A stretch of DNA of 64,000 nt, taken from positions 10,439,001 through 10,503,000 of the forward strand of contig OU015657.1 of the NCBI GenBank assembly GCA_907165275.2, given 5' to 3'. The notes under the pieces are model-generated. The model saw only the letters and a list, made by a program, of their open reading frames with translations. It ran no database searches and was not told the DNA's origin. Below, one piece after another: positions 1 through 11,350 of the stretch. The position numbers were made by a program, and so were the translations under genes. The stretch comes from Zygaena filipendulae (lineage: Eukaryota > Arthropoda > Insecta > Lepidoptera > Zygaenidae). How positions within the stretch are numbered: position 1 is the stretch's first letter; each line of letters opens with the position of its first letter.

Positions 1-385
1 GAAAGAAGACGTTTATTGAACGAGTTATTATAGTGCATGTTGGGGTCATGAGGTTCGATGCCCTGGTCGCAGCATCACGCTGATTTGCATGTTTCAAGCG
101 TGATTTCACGCTTTTCAATGTTTTGTGTGAAGCCATCTTAGAACCGTGATGGACTCAATTAGCATGTCTAAAAAAAAAACGTTGTAATAGCGTTGTTTTG
201 TGTAACAATGAGGCTTTAACTTCGAATGAGATGAAGTTGAATGATTCTTTTTTGGATTGATTAAAATGTGTATTCTCGTGTCGCGTCCCACGAGCGGGTC
301 GGTTGTCCGAGTGGAACGACCTGAGATCGTGTTCGCGGTTGTTGGCGCCTGATTAAATCTATCGGGTGCATGTACGCCGACATGC

Positions 386-448
386 GGTCACCGGTCACCG
401 TGCACTACAGCGGGCCGGTGCCGGTGTGGTGCACGGTGGCCGGTGCCC
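386..448. repeat. GC-rich hairpin in repeat A1
   Basis: Two 20-base arms (386-405 and 429-448) pair at 18 of 20 positions around a 23-base loop. The inner part is ACCGTGCAC/GTGCACGGT. The same hairpin is in copy A2 at 9290-9352. It lies in the most GC-rich part of the repeat. Whether it acts at DNA or RNA level cannot be told. Confidence 0.7.
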
Positions 449-1527
449 GACCTCGAAGAAATTAGAGCCTGCGGTTGCTTCACATGTCGCCGCAACCAAA
501 AATATAATATAATCACTATTCACTACGTGGCCGCAACACAAAAAATTCGAAACCGAACTTGTCTCACTTATGGCAAACATCAAAGTGATAGATACTTTTT
601 TGCAGCTGTTTTACTTTAGGTTGCAAAAGAGATAGCTAAGATTTCATCTACTCAGTATGTTTTAAATGCAGGAGATCCCAGTGGGCGAATTTAAATTTGA
701 CTTGACAGCTTATGTCGGCTAAATATAAGATACTTTCTGTCTCGCTAAAACAAAGAGTTCCCAAAAGATTTTCGAAATTTGCGCTTATAACATTGCAGGG
801 ACAGCTATTACGTTATACATATGAAAAAGTTTCTACCAAATATAATTCTGAATAACTGCAGTTCGTCGTGGAGAGCTCCCATGACTCTCACGTGCATTAT
901 CCTCCCCGTTTCGCTCCGCTCATTGCGCTCGCTCGGCAGCGCCGGGCATCCACAGGTTGGAACTTGCTAATTGGCACTCTCGAGCTCACCATCGTTTCCT
1001 TTTTAAACCTTTTCTATTCCATTCATGTTCCTACTCCATATAATATCAATTGATTTTATTTCCTACACTCATTTTGCCACCGCACTTTTGGGAAGTACGA
1101 TTCTTTTGTTGAATTCAATAAGATTGTATCGTTATTTCTGAGATAGAGAAGGGGACAGAGAGGTACAAAAAACGTGAAAATGTTTTACCGGTTGCGATAA
1201 TGCCTCGATGCGGGGCGAAAGAGAGGGGTCGAGGTAAATCTCATGAAACGCAGTCGATGGTGGTGAAATTGAAAACATCGTTTAAATATAGAACGCAGTG
1301 CGCTTGTGAAATTCAAAATTGATGTCCGTGAGATTGTCGCTTTAGAAAAGTACCATTGAGACATGATTGAGATTCTTGCTAAGGACGCCGTGAGAGGCGG
1401 CAGATGGTTAAATCAGTCTGTTATTAGGCGACAGGATGACCTGTCTCGTTAGTAACAGTACCGAATTATGGATTCAGTATAAACTGACTTTTGAATATCT
1501 TTTACAGCGCCGTTATGTTTATATAAA

Positions 1528-1695
1528 GACTCCGTGGTTTCACCCGCGTGAGTTTCGAAATTCCCGCAGAAACTCCAAAGCATTTACTTCGAAAACCTTC
1601 CCTGAACTTCCACAAATATTTCAAGATCAAAATTAGGCAAATTGGTCCAGCCATTCTCGAGTTTTAGCGAGACAAACGAACAGCAATTCCTAAAA
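1528..1695 (-). mobile_element. Helitron-like 3' part, degenerate
   Basis: It contains ggtttcacccgcgtgagttt, then an imperfect copy of the 'gttcccgcgggaactcc' block, then a divergent interior ending in a gagacaaacgaacag motif. This is the reverse-strand order of the family. The A2 copy (about 10446-10613) is less decayed at the hairpin. Confidence 0.55.
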
Positions 1696-1886
1696 GGTCG
1701 GCGACTCGATTTTCCCCTCGACAAAAACATAACACGTATGTAATATCGAAAGAATACTTTTTCAATTTTAAGAATCGCTTAGTATCTTACAAATATTTCA
1801 CTACATATTTATGAGGGGCGTGTAAAAGTTTTTATACAAAAAATACATATATCTGAAGTTATTTTCGCGTAGATATGCGTTTACAT

Positions 1887-2370
1887 TAAAAAAAGCGGCC
1901 AAGTGCGAATCGGACTCGCCCATAGGGGTTCTGTAGCAGCAAGTAACATAATATAAAATTTCTTGTAGTTCGTTGTAACTTTGATCGATGTTTTAATAAT
2001 AATGTATTTTTTTGCGGTTTACGATTTATGACGTATTGAAAAAAACTACTTACTAGATCTCGTTTAAACCAATTTTCGGTGGAAGTTTGCATGGTACATA
2101 CATCATATCATATCATGTACATTATTAGTTTTACATATATACATTTTTAGTTTTATCATTCTCTTATTTTAGAAGTTACAGAGGGGGACACACATTTTGA
2201 GTTTCAGTTCTAAGTATGGGGAACCCCCAAAATGTCTTGTTTTTTTTTTTCTATTTTTGTGTGAAAATCTTAATGCAATTCACAGAATACATCTACTTAC
2301 CAAGTTTCAACAGAGTGGAGAGACAACCATTTCAGAGATTAGCCGGAACAAACAGACAGACCGACAGAGA
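1887..2370 (+). mobile_element. SINE-like 'ggccaagtgcgaatcgg' repeat, altered 3' end
   Basis: It starts with an A-run and gcggccaagtgcgaatcgg, a head very common in lepidopteran genomes. Compared with the sister at 10806-11350 it loses homology after 'caacag' at 2313 and ends in a short acagacagaccgacag stretch, without the usual 'ggttccgtt...ggaaccctaaaa' end. No protein is encoded. Classification as SINE or other non-autonomous element is uncertain. Confidence 0.7.
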
Positions 2371-2547
2371 AAAATTTAAATAATTGATTTTTTTATGTAG
2401 GTATGTAACGGTACTTACCTATATACGGATATACTTTCATAGGCATTTAGTAAAAAGCTGTTAATTTAAAATTACAAACAGAGACTTCAATTTTATTTGT
2501 ATGTACGTATATATTTCAAAAACTACACCTCACCTATGAAGCTTAAA

Positions 2548-2600
2548 TCTGGCCGGAATCCTGAAATTCATGCGGGTGAATCTGCGAGAAACAGTTAAAT
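2548..2600 (+). mobile_element. Helitron-like 3' end fragment
   Basis: The short stretch ggaatcctgaaattcatgcg followed by ggtgaatctgcgagaaacag matches the last ~55 bases of the plus-strand family (ggaattcc..., cgcgggtgaaaccgcg..., acag). The terminal CTAG has decayed to TTAA. Confidence 0.5.
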
Positions 2601-2613
2601 ACAATAAATGGTG

Positions 2614-3251
2614 CAAAAAGTTGGGAATTTGATATGAAATGAAATGAAACGAATGAATGCAATGAAATGTATATGCAATAAACAGCACATTTTAATATTA
2701 TATAGTATAGCTATATGGGTCTATGAACATTGAACATCCCATCAAAAAAGGATGAACTTAAACTAGGTACCTACTCGTAACTAACAAATTGGTAGCGTTT
2801 GCACTTTGCGGCATGTGGCGCCCAAGTTTTAACGTTATAGTTATTAAGAAGGAAAAGTTAGCATCATAAAAATGTGATAGTGCCGTCGTGGGAGATGGCG
2901 AACCGCATATTGCAAACTTCATCCTTCATAAAAATACCTGTTATATCTTTATTATGTTGGTAAATAAGCAACAATTCTCATAAAAGATAATCATAATGTG
3001 CAAACATTAGTTGAAAGTGATATCGAATAATGCTGTCGTCATCTAAATTAAATCGAAGTGTCAATGAAAATTAAATAATATAACCAAATTTTATAAATTG
3101 TATCCAAAGCGATCCAAAAATCTTTGTGATACGTGCCCAAACAAAGTATTTCACGAAAAGAAAACTTGTCAGTTTTATAAATTTAATAACATTATATATA
3201 TATGCGAAAGTGAGTTTGTTTATTTGTTACGCTTACCATGCCTTTACTACT
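2614..3251. other. AT-rich stretch, nothing recognised
   Basis: Simple AT-rich sequence with a short aatgaaatgaaacgaatg run near 2635-2670. I see no coding frame, splice-flanked island or familiar repeat in it. Confidence 0.6.
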
Positions 3252-4911
3252 CAAGCTTTTCTTAGATGCATTAGTTTCATGTCATATTTTCTGTATTCAG
3301 TATGGAATATTTGTGTCTTTGCTTGAACAGGAAGAAAAGTTCCCTGACTTGTATTTTAAGATCGCATTAAGTCACTTTTGTTGGAGTCATATATTTACAA
3401 TGGATACGTGGGTGCACAAGTAATGAACTTTAATAAGCTCACGTGCACCATAGCCGATGTCTAACCACCCACGTCAGCGCATCATAAGGAGAAACTATTA
3501 AAAAATAATGTTGTTAAACCTTCAACTCTTTTAAAAAAAAATCCAAGTTCTTCATTGTATGTATTAAATAGCCTCAGAAATTCTGAAAAATCCGATTTAT
3601 TTGTCTGCATAACTGAGGATGTGTGTCGATGTGTATGAAAAGATCGCCGAAGAAAGGCGTGCATCGATAAGCCAGAGGACGTTCTCAAAAAGGCGTCAAA
3701 ACATTGATATCAAAAGCATCAGAACCTGAGACCCCATGTACATTGTACATATACATATGTCTACATCATCTGCACAACTATATACGAACCCGTGGTGTCC
3801 TACGCATTTCAACTTGTTCCCTTAGGAATTAAATTTTTAAAAACCATGCATACGTTATAATTTATTTAAAGGAGAGTACTGCAAACACCGATTTCATCAA
3901 CTCCAACTTAAAAAAAGGTACTTCCATTAAAAACGTTAAGTAACGCTTACTATATTCCGATCGGGTTGAGTTTTTATTCAAATTGATCCGAAGGAAATCC
4001 TTATAACACATCGCGGTAGTAGGGAGCTAGTTCCAGCAGTGTTATATTCATTGAACACTGAGTGGCCGCTGCATCGCATTCATACATAATTTACATAATA
4101 TGTGTATGTACCACGAGCAAAGAGAATACATACATAAGAGAATATGCACATAAAACATGTACTGATTAATCCACGCACAGTCTAAACCGGAGAGTCTAGC
4201 TCTAGCAACTTAAATTTTTACACAATGCTTTCTTTTAATAATTTAGGCAAGCTTTGGAAAAGGGATTTTTGGAAACTCAACCCATAATGGGATGTAATGG
4301 ACAGTGAATGTTTATAATACACAATGGGCATGTTGACTAATTTTTATTTTTTAGTCCGTCTTGTAGATTATTAAAAAATATTGGACACGTATTTTTTCTT
4401 TTTTTACGTAATCAAAAAATAACGGCGATATAGTGAGTTGAAATTTCGCGTGACGTCACTATTTTGACAGTTTGTATGGCGGTTTTGCGGTTAGTGACGT
4501 CACGACCTCCTCATCCTAAACTTTAATGCCCTTTATCTCTGTATATTTTAATTTATTTAAAAAAGCAAAAAATACGTGTCTATTGTTTTTTTATTATCTA
4601 ACTGACGGACTAATTACAATTTTGATTTTCAATTACCGTTAGTCCCTAGTTACATCCCTATTACCGTTAGTTTTGACGCCATGAAGTGAGCCATAGAAAT
4701 TTGTGATCTTTTTGTCATAAAAGAACACAAATTCTACAGTTTTTTTGACCATCAACACTCGATGACAAAACTTGTGTGAAATCGAGGGGTAAAACAGCTA
4801 GTACACACGTTATAAATTCAATAATGTAGTAAAGTGAAGTTTGGAGTGTGGCAACTGGCAAGGAGGCTAGTAAATTCTCTCGAGACGCTATCACGGGACC
4901 GATCCACTTGT
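3252..4911 (+). repeat. Inverted repeat, left arm (interrupted)
   Basis: This is the reverse complement of 11701-12604. Matching blocks are 3252-3490, about 3905-4320 and about 4660-4911, in consistent inverted order. Two stretches have no counterpart in the other arm: 3491-3905 (~415 bases) and 4321-4660 (a foldback element plus flanks). The arms are ~95% alike by eye. Short frames inside (for example 3238-3423) are not conserved as proteins between the arms. Confidence 0.93.
4321..4660. mobile_element. MITE, 'tagtccgtc' foldback family
   Basis: The inverted terminal segments contain tagtccgtcttgtagatta on the left and ctaactgacggactaatt on the right. Each is followed inward by a poly-A/T run and an 'acacgtattttt' block, and the centre has two gtgacgtcac motifs. 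It interrupts the left arm of the inverted repeat where the right arm is continuous, so it inserted after that duplication. A related copy is at 43064-43393. Confidence 0.8.
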
Positions 4912-6126
4912 TGAAGAGAAGTCACGAAGAATTGTCCATTCAAAAATCTATTTTTTCGTGACCACGTGACGACATGACGATACGTTGCTTAGTCTATAGA
5001 ATAACGATTATAGATTGCCAACTTGGCTAAGGGGGCAGGATGGAGCCGCTGGCGTCGGCGCGTCCCCGTAGCATTGCACGTTGTTTACGCGGCTGTGGGA
5101 TGTCGCGCGACGCCGGCTTGTCGCGGCGCCAGCTTTCCTGGGACAGTAGTAGCCCCCTCCGATCGATGCCTACTCATAAAACACTTTGCACGGAAAATTT
5201 GAATGAACCAGCCTTCTGAAATTTTAATGTACTCGCATGTCAAACTTTCCGCCAGTGGATAAAGTTTTAACCGCTTCAAATGCTTTCAGTACGCCTTTTA
5301 ACTGTCAGCGAGCACTGTGACTTAAAGTTGATCTAACGTGCCAATGTTAATGGACTTTTAAAAGGGAGTCAGTTCATAGCTAAAGTTGGTGTTAAGAGCC
5401 CGAAAAATGTTCTTCGCTTTTAAAGTATTACGCAATTTCAACAACAACTGATATGATGTAAAAATAAACCTTTGCAAACGCATATAACGTGAGAATCGGA
5501 TATAACACTGATTAGATACAAGTATTGCAGCAACGACAAAAATAATCATCATGGAGTTGTCATTTATTTATTGCATCACTGGTAAAATGGATATAGAAAA
5601 GTGAATTTTGAACGCTTCCTCTAGACGAAATTGCACGAGGTCAATGACCGTATTTTAGAGATTATAAAACTTTTGAAAACGAGATTTCGAAGCTGTTGTC
5701 GTAGCAAGTAACTCTAATTGTGTTCCGAGATTAATTTTACGACTACGTGCTTTTGCTCGGCTTTTCATCATGTTCTCTGGGCCTTTTATCTTAGGACAGG
5801 CAACTGTGTATAAGTACACACTACACAGAATGGTTATACTCGTACATAATTTAATAGAGATGTAATAAATTGAAATTGTATGTTTGTTTAAATTCCTTCA
5901 CCAGACGTTAATTGAGAGCGTTTATTTTAAACAAAGGAATAATGTTTGCTAATACAGTCGTCTCACTAATCCGGCACTTCAATATATCCGCACGTTCAGT
6001 TTTTTAAACAAGTACTACAAATCGCAAAAAAAACACACTATGAGTTAAATTAGTTAATATAGCTTCATGTATTAAACATGTCTTCTCATTATTAAATATA
6101 ATTTAATGCTCTGTATTAAGAAGGTT
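4912..6126. other. Mostly unrecognised, one GC-rich island
   Basis: AT-rich except for about 5030-5160. There an ATG at 5040 in good context (ggcaggATGG) opens 58 codons, and the opposite strand is open as well. No splice donor ends the frame and nothing is recognisable, so it is described but not called a gene. Confidence 0.5.
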
Positions 6127-6520
6127 TTACACGGGTCGATTTTCGCCGTGCGTCGCTTCACAAATCGCCTCCCTAAGCCACCTATGCAAGACCTAGCCGA
6201 ATTGCCATTTACGGCCGCACTCAGTTTTAATGGTTACTTAAAGTATAGTTTTTTTTAAATAAGTGATTTTTTATTAATGTTAATTATGCATTGGCATTTG
6301 ACTAATTAAGTTAAATTTTGTTAAATACCAATTAACAGTAATTTGATGAACGTCTATCATTACGGCAATTTTGTTTTAAAAATCTTTACTTAAAATTAAG
6401 TAATCATTAAAACGACTCTGAGTGCGGTCGTAAATGGCAATTCGGCTAGGTCTTGCATGTGGGTGGCTTGGTGAGGCGCCGCGCGGCAAAAATCGACCGA
6501 CTTTAGGCACCGGTGTAAAC
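6127..6520. repeat. ~400-bp giant foldback with inner MITE
   Basis: The outer arms (6127-6211 and 6431-6520) contain ggtcgattttcgccg, aagccacc, gcaagacctagccgaattgc and catttacg in mirrored order. The inner part, 6212-6430, is a copy of the 'ccgcactcag' MITE family. The whole reads as one continuous imperfect palindrome. Other copies of the inner MITE (6844, 33813, 54494) lack the outer arms. Confidence 0.85.
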
Positions 6521-6843
6521 CCCACTTTACTTATACCCTGTTTTTTTATACAATCCTGTAATGCGATCTATTCAATAATCCAGCATCCCTCGGTCTTTAA
6601 TAGCGTCCTTACTTACACTACTGTACTATGATTCTTAGCAGTCTTTGCAGCCGGTTTAACCAGTAGTTTACCACTCTGATCAATATTTGTGATCATCCCA
6701 TTCCACCTTATTGATGATTTGAGCTTTTATCTTTATTTACATTAAACTACGTAGTAATAACTAGATTTAAAGGTTTAGTAATTTAATTAAAAACCTTTTT
6801 TCTTAATTTGCTGTCTTCTTGGTTGGCGATGTAATACGTCTTA

Positions 6844-7079
6844 CCGCCGCACTCAGAGTCGACTTTAATGATTACTTAGTTAAGTATAGATTTTTAAAAC
6901 AAAACTGCCGCAATCAGACAAGTTTAATAAATTAATAGTAATTGGCATTTAACTAATTAAGTTACATCTCATTAAATGCCAATTAACATTAATTTACTGA
7001 ACGTCTCTGATTGCAGTAGTTTTGTTTTAAAAATCTATACATAACTAAGTAATCATTAAAGTCGACTCTGAGTGCGCCG
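6844..7079. mobile_element. MITE 'ccgcactcagagtcgac', 236 bp
   Basis: The ends cgccgcactcagagtcgac and gtcgactctgagtgcg are inverted repeats. The arms continue through aacaaaactgccgcaatcag and its mirror, for about 80-100 bases per arm. TTA lies on both sides (6841-6843 and 7080-7082), a 3-bp duplication typical of PIF/Harbinger-type MITEs. No coding capacity. Confidence 0.88.
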
Positions 7080-7082
7080 TTA

Positions 7083-7430
7083 GACTCGATTTACATAATA
7101 TTTATGATGAAGTAATAAAAGTAAGTAAGTACATCAAGGGTTTAGAATGTGAAGCAATTTAACTTGATGAAATATAACCATTTAACTTGCACTGCCGTCC
7201 CCGGTTGTTATAAAAGCAAGGAATTTGTCTAGAGTGCACCCCGAGAGGGGCCGCCATTTGTGTCGGTAGACGTGGTGCCGCCAACGTGGCTCGGAACACG
7301 ATCGCATCACGCTCCCGCTGAATTACAGGAAAATGCCATTTATTCCTCGCGACGGACACGTCTAAGTTAATGGAAAAAAATCAAACGTTATTGCGAAAGT
7401 CTCCAAATTATTTCGTGGCCCTCACAGAAC
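7083..7430. other. Unrecognised, GC-rich core
   Basis: About 7230-7340 is GC-rich, and the minus strand is open over 66 codons (7159-7359). A possible acceptor (rc cctgtaattcag) precedes it but no donor or family resemblance is seen. I do not call it a gene. Confidence 0.4.
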
Positions 7431-7775
7431 AAATAGAATTGACATCAACCCAGTTTAGTATGGAAATAAACGAAAACCCGTGTCGCCGGGTGATTGTAGT
7501 ACACAAAACTGTTCATCACGCACAAAAACATTAATTAACATAAAGAAATGTATTAAACGCCGCGCCGTTTGGTTATGTTTTAACTTAGTCGTTGTTTACA
7601 AAATTCACAATTTTGGGAATATTGTGGAAAATAATATATTCGGGATGCCAACAAAAGAAGTTTTTGGGAAGTTAGAGCATTTGCTCTAACTTCCTTAGTA
7701 ACCGTGGCGCGCCAGCCCCGCCCACATATTGTCATCTGTAGTTATTTCTTTTCTCTGTGCGTAACAGTAAAGTAT
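7431..7775 (+). repeat. Dispersed repeat, copy 1
   Basis: It shares ordered blocks with 49410-50050: cgccgggtgatt, cacacaaaact/acacaaaactg, ttcatcacgcaca, gttagagcatttgctct and the ccgtggc/cgcccc stretch. Copy 2 has a LINE-tail-bearing insertion in the middle. No protein is conserved. The element type is unknown. Confidence 0.75.
7667..7694. repeat. 12-bp perfect stem-loop
   Basis: GGAAGTTAGAGC, loop ATTT, then the exact reverse complement. The repeat relative at ~49950 keeps gttagagcatttgctct but has lost the outer pairing. Confidence 0.75.
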
Positions 7776-8904
7776 TGTAAAAGGTATTGCGATATCCTAT
7801 TGTCTACTTATTGTTGCTCAATTCGCAAACTTTGTGTCTAGTGAATTATTTCATGTAACATTTTCGATTCTCAAAAAAGCTTTCGTGGAAAGTTCCCTCA
7901 AACTTTCGATCGTTGTCGATGAAGAGCAAAGTTTTATAAGTAAACTAAAACTGCTGACACACAAGACTCTTCAGTAACTGCTAATTTTGTTTGAAACATA
8001 TTGGAAGCGGAAACACCGTCGAAATCAATTGGATGTGTAATGCCCGCATAAGATTGTGTCGTGTGTTAAATTGTATATAAATAAATTAAAATAACTGATT
8101 GATGTGATTTGAAAACAAAACAATCATTTCAGGAGTAAAACGGATTTGCTTTACTTCAAAAAAGTAATATTACTCAGAGCAATGAATGCTCCGTTGCGAG
8201 CAACCCTTTTTTGTGAGGTGCACCCATTTTTCAGTGGCAAGAATGGAACGCAATTTGTATAACTCGCAGCGCTGAGCGCCGATTCGTGGCTTGTTTTGCC
8301 TCTTTACGTCCGTCCTCATTTCTTTTAAACGCGTTGGTCTCGACCAACGCTTGGATGACGCTTAATCTACAAAAGTTTATTTTTTTATAGTTTGAGTAAA
8401 ATAATATGACCTCGCCTTTTTCGTTTAGTTCAGCTTTTGTGTATATTTTTGTAATATTCTAATATTATTTCCCACGATTCTTTGGAGACGAACGATACAA
8501 GAATCGATTTAAAATCGATGTAAGCGTCGTTCGACAAATGTCCCGAACGCAATTTATTTCAGTGGATAATGTTGGCTTTTATCCCTTCCGTTCACGGACT
8601 CGAAGAGCTGACGTTGATAGACTCCCTGATCTTCAATCACGTTTCGTGGCAAATGAACTGCGACTTCCTTTCATTGATAAGCAATGTGTGGACTCGGGAC
8701 GGATAAAATTGATTTTCCGCAAAACCTAATGATTAGACTAGGTATATATTACTCAAGTCAACGTTACTGGTACATTCGTTGTCTGTGCTTTATCTGTCTT
8801 ATAAAGTTTATTGACACCAACTGAATATGGAAACAAGCGCGTGGGCGTATCGAACCATAATGTTTATAGATTTGCGTAGGAGGAATTAAATTTTCAACTC
8901 GGTT
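7776..8904. other. Unrecognised; contains a small hairpin
   Basis: AT-rich, with a modest GC-rich patch near 8240-8350. GCGTTGGT-CTCG-ACCAACGC (about 8332-8351) is a perfect 8-bp stem. The 63-codon frame at 8538-8729 resembles nothing I know. Confidence 0.45.
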
Positions 8905-9289
8905 GAAAGAAGACGTTTATTGAACGAGTTATTATAGTGCATGTTGGGGTCATGAGGTTCGATGCCCTGGTCGCAGCATCACGCTGATTTGCATGTTTCA
9001 AGCGTGATTTCACGCTTTTCAATGTTTTGTGTGAAGCCATCTTAGAACCGTGATGGACTCAATTAGCATGTCTAAAAAAAAAACGTTGTAATAGCGTTGT
9101 TTTGTGTAACAATGAGGCTTTAACTTCGAATGAGATGAAGTTGAATGATTCTTTTTTGGATTGATTAAAATGTGTATTCTCGTGTCGCGTCCCACGAGCG
9201 GGTCGGTTGTCCGAGTGGAACGACCTGAGATCGTGTTCGCGGTTGTTGGCGCCTGATTAAATCTATCGGGTGCATGTACGCCGACATGC

Positions 9290-9352
9290 GGTCACCGGTC
9301 ACCGTGCACTACAGCGGGCCGGTGCCGGTGTGGTGCACGGTGGCCGGTGCCC
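9290..9352. repeat. GC-rich hairpin in repeat A2
   Basis: Identical to the 386-448 hairpin: 20-base arms, 18 pairs, 23-base loop. Confidence 0.7.
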
Positions 9353-10445
9353 GACCTCGAAGAAATTAGAGCCTGCGGTTGCTTCACATGTCGCCGCAAC
9401 CAAAAATATAATATAATCACTATTCACTACGTGGCCGCAACACAAAAAATTCGAAACCGAACTTGTCTCACTTATGGCAAACATCAAAGTGATAGATACT
9501 TTTTTGCAGCTGTTTTACTTTAGGTTGCAAAAGAGATAGCTAAGATTTCATCTACTCAGTATGTTTTAAATGCAGGAGATCCCAGTGGGCGAATTTAAAT
9601 TTGACTTGACAGCTTATGTCGGCTAAATATAAGATACTTTCTGTCTCGCTAAAACAAAGAGTTCCCAAAAGATTTTCGAAATTTGCGCTTATAACATTGC
9701 AGGGACAGCTATTACGTTATACATATGAAAAAGTTTCTACCAAATATAATTCTGAATAACTGCAGTTCGTCGTGGAGAGCTCCCATGACTCTCACGTGCA
9801 TTATCCTCCCCGTTTCGCTCCGCTCATTGCGCTCGCTCGGCAGCGCCGGGCATCCACAGGTTGGAACTTGCTAATTGGCACTCTCGAGCTCACCATCGTT
9901 TCCTTTTTAAACCTTTTCTATTCCATTCATGTTCCTACTCCATATAATATCAATTGATTTTATTTCCTACACTCATTTTGCCACCGCACTTTTGGGAAGT
10001 ACGATTCTTTTGTTGAATTCAATAAGATTGTATCGTTATTTCTGAGATAGAGAAGGGGACAGAGAGGTACAAAAAACGTGAAAATGTTTTACCGGTTGCG
10101 ATAATGCCTCGATGCGGGGCGAAAGAGAGGGGTCGAGGTAAATCTCATGAAACGCAGTCGATGGTGGTGAAATTGAAAACATCGTTTAAATATCGAACGC
10201 AGTGCGCTTTTGAGTAATGACGTCAAGAAATTCAAATAGATGTCCGTGAGATTGTCGCTTTAGAAAAGTACCATTGAGACATGATTGAGATTCTTGCTAA
10301 GGACGCCGTGAGAGGCGGCAGATGGTTAAATCAGTCTGTAATTCGGCGACAGGATGACCTGTCTCGTTAGTAACAGTACCGAATTATGGATTCAGTATAA
10401 ACTGACTTTTGAATATCTTTTACAGCGCCGTTAAGTTTATATAAA

Positions 10446-10613
10446 GACTCCGTGGTTTCACCCGCGTGAGTTTCGGAATTCCTGCAGGAACTCCAAAGCA
10501 TTTACTTCTAAAACCTTCCCTGAACTTCCACCAATATTTCAAGATCAAAATTAGGCAAATTGGTCCAGCCATTCTCGAGTTTTAGCGAGACAAACGAACA
10601 GCAATTCCTAAAA
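10446..10613 (-). mobile_element. Helitron-like 3' part in A2
   Basis: Counterpart of 1528-1695. It reads gtttcacccgcgtgagtttc, then ggaattcctgcaggaactcc, a better match to the family consensus than copy A1 gives. Confidence 0.55.
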
Positions 10614-10805
10614 GGTCAGCGACTCGATTTTTCCCTCGACAAAAACATAACACGTATGTAATATCGAAAGGATACTTTTTCAATTTTAAGAATCGCTTAG
10701 TATCTTACAAATATTTCACTACATATTTATGAGGGGCGTGTAAAAGTTTTTATACAAAAAATACATATATCTGAAGTTATTTTCGCGTAGATATGCGTTT
10801 ACATT

Positions 10806-11350
10806 AAAAAAAGCGGCCAAGTGCGAATCGGACTCGCCCATAGGGGTTCTGTAGCAGCAAGTAACATAATATAAAATTTCTTGTAGTTCGTTGTAACTTT
10901 GATCGATGTTTTAATAATAATGTATTTTTTTGCGGTTTACGATTTGTGACGTATTGAAAAAACTACTTACTAGATCTCGTTTAGACCAATTTTCGGTGGA
11001 AGTTTGCATGGTACATACATCATATCATATCATGTACATTATTAGTTTTACATTTATACATTTTTAGTTTTATCATTCTCTTATTTTAGAAGTTACAGGG
11101 GGACACACATTTTGAGTTTCAGTTCCAAGTATGGGGAACCCCAAAAATGTCTTGTTTTTTTTTTCTATTTTTGTGTGAAAATCTTAATGCAGTTCACAGA
11201 ATACATCTACTTACCAAGTTTCAACAGTGTAGTTCTTATAGTTTCGGAAAAAAGTGGCTGTGACATACGGACGGACAGACAGACAGACAGACATGACGAA
11301 TTCATAAGGGTTCCGTTTTTTGCCATTTGGCTACGGAACCCTAAAAAGAA
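10806..11350 (+). mobile_element. SINE-like 'ggccaagtgcgaatcgg' repeat, full length
   Basis: The head gcggccaagtgcgaatcgg is followed by a ~450-base AT-rich body, a (gaca)n-type stretch at about 11270-11293, and the diagnostic end ataagggttccgttttttgc / catttggctacggaaccct. The body is shared with 1887-2313. It is non-coding; any frame reported through it is spurious. Confidence 0.8.

Larger units (their letters stand above)
1..2313 (+). repeat. 2.3-kb direct repeat, copy A1
   Basis: This matches 8905-11227 in the same orientation. The first ~1,290 bases look identical by eye (offset 8904). From about 1300 on there are scattered substitutions and small indels, including about 14 extra bases in the second copy (offset then 8918). 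Homology stops at 2313, inside a dispersed repeat. The left limit is unknown because the window starts here. The repeat holds a GC-rich 290-470 part, a Helitron-like fragment near 1528-1690 and the head of a 'ggccaagtgcg' element from ~1887. No convincing gene is visible: the 61-62 codon frames at 395-583 (minus) and 868-1053 (plus) are simply duplicated with it and resemble nothing I recognise. Confidence 0.95.
8905..11227 (+). repeat. 2.3-kb direct repeat, copy A2
   Basis: Second copy of 1-2313. Sequence to the left of 8905 cannot be compared because the partner starts at the window edge. Identity is complete by eye up to ~10190. Then come an A/C change, about 14 extra bases containing tgacgtca, and roughly 2-3% substitutions to the end. 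The sharp drop suggests conversion or a more recent exchange over the first half. Confidence 0.95.

Noticed and set aside
395..583. 62-codon minus-strand frame repeated at 9299-9487
   Set aside because: Open by chance across a GC-rich hairpin. No family resemblance.
868..1053. 61-codon frame, exactly repeated at 9772-9957
   Set aside because: The conservation is only the DNA duplication. It starts at GTG, has no recognisable domain and lies in repeat DNA.
1..11227. The 2.3-kb direct repeats as LTRs of a giant retroelement
   Set aside because: No gag, protease, RT or integrase lies between them, and no TG...CA ends, primer site or polypurine tract is seen. The identity step also argues against LTRs.
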